Origin: Lachnospiraceae bacterium UBA3273
Lineage (GTDB): Bacteria; Bacillota; Clostridia; Lachnospirales; Lachnospiraceae
DNA: 51,967 nt
Assembly: GCA_002362385.1 (NCBI GenBank)
Contig: DEUB01000031.1
Span: 1-51,967 of the forward strand
Direction of reading: 5' to 3'
Shown one piece after another: positions 50,984-51,967 of this stretch; position 1 is the stretch's first letter; each line of letters begins with the position of its first letter. A model generated the notes under the pieces. It was not told the DNA's origin, ran no database searches, and saw only the letters and a list, made by a program, of their open reading frames with translations. Made by a program: the position numbers and the translations under genes.

Positions 50984-51967
50984 ATGGAAAAAGAAAAAGT
51001 AATGTCATTTGTCAAAAAATATACGATGATCATTGTACTGGTTTTGGTTATGATCTTCTTCGGGATCGGTACGGGCGGTAAGCTTTTCCTTCCTCAGAAC
51101 GTAACGAACCTGATTTCCCAGAATGCTTATGTATTTGTATTGGCAACAGGTATGCTGCTCTGTATTTTAACAGGCGGTAACATCGACCTGTCCATAGGAA
51201 GCGTTGTCTGCTTTACCGGCGCCGTGGGCGCGACCATGATGGATAAAGGGATCAATTCTGTAGCGGCAGTTATCGCAATGCTTGTTGTCGGATTGATCAT
51301 CGGTTCCATTCAGGCATTTTGTATTGCCTATATCCATGTGCCTCCATTCATCACGACCCTTGCCGGCATGCTGGCCTTCAGAGGTCTGTCCAATGTCGTA
51401 TTAAACGGTATGACGGTTTCCGTTACCGATGAAACATTCCAGAAGGTATTCGGAGGCGGCGCAAACTGTTATGTTCCCGACTTATTCGGAATGGAAGGCT
51501 TCAATCTGACCTGTATGCTGTTGGGTATCATAGCATGTGTCATCTATGTTGCGATCCAGGTTAACGGCCGCGTTTCCAGAGTGAAAAAAGGATATGAGGT
51601 TGATTCCCTTACGGGAATGATCATAAAAACGGTTGTAATCTGTGCGGCAATCTGCGTAATCGCTTTTAAACTGTCACAATATAAAGGTATTCCTACAGTA
51701 CTGATCTGGGTACTCCTGGTAGTACTTGTTTATGGCTATATTACTTCAAAAACAACCATCGGCCGTTATTTCTATGCGGTGGGCGGCAATGAGAAGGCCA
51801 CAAAGCTTTCCGGTATCAATACCAACAGGGTGTATTTCTTAGCATACGCTAACATGGGACTTTTAGCAGGTCTTGCAGGTATTCTTACCATTGCCCGTCT
51901 GACAAGCGCACAGCCAACATACGGTCAGAACTACGAAATGGATGCCATCGGCTCCTGCTTCATCGGC
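50984..51967 (+). CDS. mmsB: Multiple monosaccharide ABC transporter permease, 3' end outside window
   Basis: The first 328 codons of a CUT2 permease; ATG 50984 follows TAAAGGAGCG by 9 nt. Family signatures are LTGGNIDLSIGSVVCFTGAV (with its N-terminal Gly pair), VPPFITTLAGMLAFRG, IGRYFYAVGGNEKATKLSGI and TSAQPTYGQNYEMDAIGS. Many TM segments are present, with an inserted cytoplasmic loop (QVNGRVSRVKKGYEVDSLTG) that is typical of the longer GguB/MmsB permeases of about 400 residues. The protein is cut at GSCFIG by the window edge. It completes the ChvE-type transporter. Confidence 0.9.
   Translation, partial: MEKEKVMSFVKKYTMIIVLVLVMIFFGIGTGGKLFLPQNVTNLISQNAYVFVLATGMLLCILTGGNIDLSIGSVVCFTGAVGATMMDKGINSVAAVIAMLVVGLIIGSIQAFCIAYIHVPPFITTLAGMLAFRGLSNVVLNGMTVSVTDETFQKVFGGGANCYVPDLFGMEGFNLTCMLLGIIACVIYVAIQVNGRVSRVKKGYEVDSLTGMIIKTVVICAAICVIAFKLSQYKGIPTVLIWVLLVVLVYGYITSKTTIGRYFYAVGGNEKATKLSGINTNRVYFLAYANMGLLAGLAGILTIARLTSAQPTYGQNYEMDAIGSCFIG

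Noticed and set aside
1..51967. CRISPR array, tRNA or rRNA genes, insertion sequences, prophage
   Set aside because: No regularly spaced repeats, no cloverleaf-like CCA-ending segments, no transposase, integrase or phage structural motifs were found on either strand. The only long repeats are the 599-bp paralogous segments at 37140 and 38346.

Overview
This is a Gram-positive Clostridia window, most likely a Lachnospiraceae gut commensal. The evidence is the block hprK-glcK-murB-rapZ-whiA-HPr/Crh-like, strong AGGAGG-type ribosome binding sites, frequent TTG/GTG starts, two LytS/YesN-type two-component pairs, CUT2 sugar ABC transporters and an ammonium transporter fused to a PII domain. No rRNA, tRNA, CRISPR array, transposase or integrase is visible.

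Layout. (1) 1-4922 is a visibly AT-rich accessory block of small plus-strand genes that look like polymorphic-toxin immunity genes, including a DUF4279-like protein and a CxC/CxxC metal-binding protein. It also holds an HD-domain protein, a frameshifted gene and coding remnants. No toxin is visible in it. (2) 5048-12808 is one catabolic locus: FAD-dependent oxidoreductase, sugar-type binding lipoprotein, permease and ATPase, followed by a sensor kinase and AraC-type response regulator. A 16-bp perfect palindrome sits just after its candidate promoter. (3) 12905-16449 holds a small conserved protein, a GIY-YIG protein, a diguanylate cyclase and a chemoreceptor without an outer sensor domain. 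(4) 16510-20772 holds a long palindromic element, a divergent AraC regulator/GH3 glucosidase pair and a small membrane protein. (5) 20825-33805 is housekeeping: pyrG, ftsH, uvrC, the hprK-to-Crh-like operon, a lipid-kinase-family gene and fba. (6) 34100-38966 is an LXG toxin locus of the type VIIb secretion kind: two small helical partner proteins, an LXG toxin with a TelC-like C-terminus, and two tandem membrane proteins that look like TipC-type immunity proteins. (7) 38976-40907 is a structured leader and the Amt-PII fusion, followed by a cyclophilin and an acetyltransferase. (8) 42708-51967 is a sugar-sensing and uptake locus: membrane-anchored binding protein, LytS-type kinase, YesN-type regulator, binding lipoprotein, then a ChvE-type transporter that runs off the right edge.

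How the parts fit. The two transport loci each pair a CUT2 transporter with a kinase/regulator couple. The second has the layout of the XylFII-LytS-YesN sugar sensors known in clostridia. HprK, the Crh-like Ser46 protein with Glu15, and glucokinase sit in one operon and would supply the carbon-catabolite signal for such loci.

The best candidate for an under-described system is the LXG locus. Its tandem putative immunity proteins share near-identical membrane modules but have diverged ectodomains. Its upstream region can form two mutually overlapping hairpins.
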